Source: Stakelama marina
GTDB taxonomy: Bacteria > Pseudomonadota > Alphaproteobacteria > Sphingomonadales > Sphingomonadaceae
DNA: 64,000 nt
Assembly (NCBI RefSeq): GCF_018122655.1
Contig: NZ_JAGRQC010000001.1
Coordinates: forward strand, 1,262,466 to 1,326,465
Reading direction: 5' to 3'
This document shows positions 62,937 through 64,000 of the stretch, one piece after another (positions within the stretch are counted from its first letter, which is position 1; each line of letters starts with the position of its first letter). The position numbers and the translations under genes are program-made. Below the pieces are notes generated by a model. It ran no database searches, was not told the DNA's origin, and saw only the letters and a list, made by a program, of their open reading frames with translations.

Positions 62937-63029
62937 GACCAGCCCACCGGACCTGGGAAAGGCGAAAAACTCCAGACCGGCTTGGTCCATTGTTGGGTAG
63001 CAGTGCACAACAACCGCCCGGCTCTAATC
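62916..63029 (+). repeat. IS 3' end repeat, partner of 49085-49197
   Basis: This 114-base stretch covers the last six codons and stop of orfB, the right terminal repeat and 40 bases outside the IS. It is repeated in inverted orientation at 49085-49197. It is followed by CCAGCTGGGGG (63030-63040) and GGGGTCACGTCA (63047-63058), both of which also occur next to the other copy, but there on the opposite side of the repeat. Confidence 0.85.
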
Positions 63030-63199
63030 CCAGCTGGGGGAGATATGGGGTCACGTCAATTGCTAACGATCCGGCGCAGGCCAGTATTGTCAGAAATCTC
63101 GAGCAGATGCGAATAGCGGGATGGAGGCCAATTCGCGACAAAATCACGAATTAGCCGAAGAACGGACCGGGCGACTTCCCGAACGGAACCGGCAACGCG

Positions 63200-63883
63200 C
63201 TATTTGGTCGTCGCCAGCATGTCGCTGACCGCATAATCGAGGATCTCGTAGTCTTTACGGAACATCATCGCGACTTCCTCTCGGTCCGCGTTGGTAATTA
63301 CCGGCGGTTCCATGTCGGCCGTGGTATTGTGCTTGGGCAGTCGCTCAAAGTCTAAGCCGACATTGCGAGATAGATCGCTCATATCGGTCGAAATATCTTC
63401 TAGCCTGTAAACACGGTCGACCAGCATTGAACCATCCCGATCCAATATGAAGTCTGCCTGAGGCTTCCATTGCACATGACTTTTCTTGCTTATCAAATCC
63501 AGATAATGAGAAAAGGAATCGTTTTCATTCATCTTGATCAATTTTCGGAGATCGTGGCGTCGCTTCATATATTTGTACTGAGACACGATCCGCGCAAGCG
63601 GTTCTCGAACGACGGCAAACCTAAAGCAGCCACAAAACAAGTCATGACCTATCTCCTGACGGATTTGCTGTGCGGTGAGATGTTGTAGTCCGCCGGTCTG
63701 ATATTTATTTCGAGTTGGTTTCCAAAACGGGTACTTTACGCCCATCCAAAGATCCTGTTCGGTGCGCTTCGATTTGTCGCCCGTCCAAATACAATCTTCG
63801 ACTGAAGTTCCGCCGCACTTAGGGATATGAACGAAAATAATTTTGCGCTTTCGACAAATCATTTTATTTTCCATTCCGGCCAT
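63200..63883 (-). CDS. Sulfotransferase family 2-like protein
   Basis: The motif IIFVHIPKCGGTSVEDCIW is the PAPS-binding loop of the Sulfotransfer_2 family, and FAVVREPLARIVSQYKYM the 3'-phosphate-binding segment. The product is about 227 residues. The frame opens at TTG 63922; I chose ATG 63883, with ATG 63874 and 63862 as alternatives. The gene is richer in A/T than the rest of the EPS region, which suggests separate acquisition. It shares strand with the sulfotransferase beyond the IS. Confidence 0.85.
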   Translation of the reverse strand: MAGMENKMICRKRKIIFVHIPKCGGTSVEDCIWTGDKSKRTEQDLWMGVKYPFWKPTRNKYQTGGLQHLTAQQIRQEIGHDLFCGCFRFAVVREPLARIVSQYKYMKRRHDLRKLIKMNENDSFSHYLDLISKKSHVQWKPQADFILDRDGSMLVDRVYRLEDISTDMSDLSRNVGLDFERLPKHNTTADMEPPVITNADREEVAMMFRKDYEILDYAVSDMLATTK

Positions 63884-64000
63884 TGAAAGGACGTGGTGCG
63901 AACCGAACAAGCAGGCTGCCAATAGGCTGGCGCCGGTCGCAAATGCAATAGCTTGGTGACGTACTTCCCTGATGGTTGCCGGTCAAAGGTTGGCCCGCTG

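Larger units (their letters stand above)
61790..62989 (+). mobile_element. IS3-family (IS407-like) insertion sequence, 1.2 kb
   Basis: The element starts TGGACCATTTCGGGTTAGAG and ends with the imperfect complement (TGGACCAAGCCGGTCTGGAG read inwards from 62989), giving ~29-bp terminal inverted repeats (61790-61818, 62961-62989). It encodes orfA and an orfB that carries frameshifts. No direct duplication of the target is seen: ATCC lies to the left and TTGT to the right. It separates the two sulfotransferase genes. Confidence 0.88.

Noticed and set aside
1..64000. CRISPR array, rRNA or tRNA genes
   Set aside because: No regularly spaced repeats and no recognisable RNA-gene signature on either strand.

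Overview
The window is GC-rich chromosomal DNA of an alphaproteobacterium, most likely a sphingomonad. The evidence is the housekeeping order dnaA / rpsT / mutM-ubiE-ubiB-coaBC-dut, the rpmH-rnpA-yidD-yidC-engB block, secB-murJ-trpS, and an exopolysaccharide (EPS) region of Wza/Wzc/Wzy type. No rRNA, tRNA or CRISPR array was recognised.

Region 1 (1-10.74 kb) is accessory DNA. It opens with the C-terminal part of a probable serine recombinase, followed by small or degenerate genes, an orphan AT-richer gene and an IS1-like transposase relic. Next come a complete EcoRII-type restriction-modification set (Dcm-like methylase, Vsr endonuclease, EcoRII-like endonuclease in one overlapping operon) and a conjugation block (MobF-type relaxase-helicase, VirD4/TraD-like coupling protein, ribbon-helix-helix accessory protein, candidate oriT). 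This DNA ends abruptly inside comM, whose reading frame is cut just before its Walker A motif. I infer an integrated mobile element inside comM whose other end lies left of the window.

Region 2 (10.7-36.7 kb) is core chromosome: rpmH/rnpA/yidD/yidC/engB, a run of single-gene functions (DUF4893 lipoprotein, GST, cupin, dapE, GGDEF-EAL protein, Smr protein, mltA, Tim44-like protein), secB-murJ-trpS, dnaA, rpsT, mutM, and a tightly overlapping ubiE-ubiB-membrane protein-coaBC-hydrolase-dut-hypothetical-moeB/thiF-like operon. The rnpA frame has no usual start codon after rpmH and stays open back through the whole of rpmH, so rpmH may be nested inside rnpA.

Region 3 (36.7-64 kb) is polysaccharide biosynthesis. 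galU, wecB and wecC supply UDP-glucose and UDP-ManNAc/ManNAcA. A polyprenyl glycosylphosphotransferase starts repeat-unit assembly, and a Wza-like export lipoprotein, a Wzc-like co-polymerase/tyrosine kinase, a TPR-like protein and a Wzy/O-antigen-ligase-like protein polymerise and export. After a cluster of IS3-family relics comes a second block: gmd and fcl (GDP-L-fucose), rfbF and rfbG (CDP-4-keto-6-deoxyglucose), glycosyltransferases, a methyltransferase, two epimerase/reductases, a WcaF-like acetyltransferase, a Tat-exported beta-helix protein and two sulfotransferases. This suggests a decorated (acetylated, possibly sulfated, 6-deoxysugar-containing) EPS. The block is bounded by inverted ~113-bp copies of one IS end, and an IS3-family element (61.79-62.99 kb) separates the two sulfotransferase genes. 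No Wzx flippase gene was recognised in the window.
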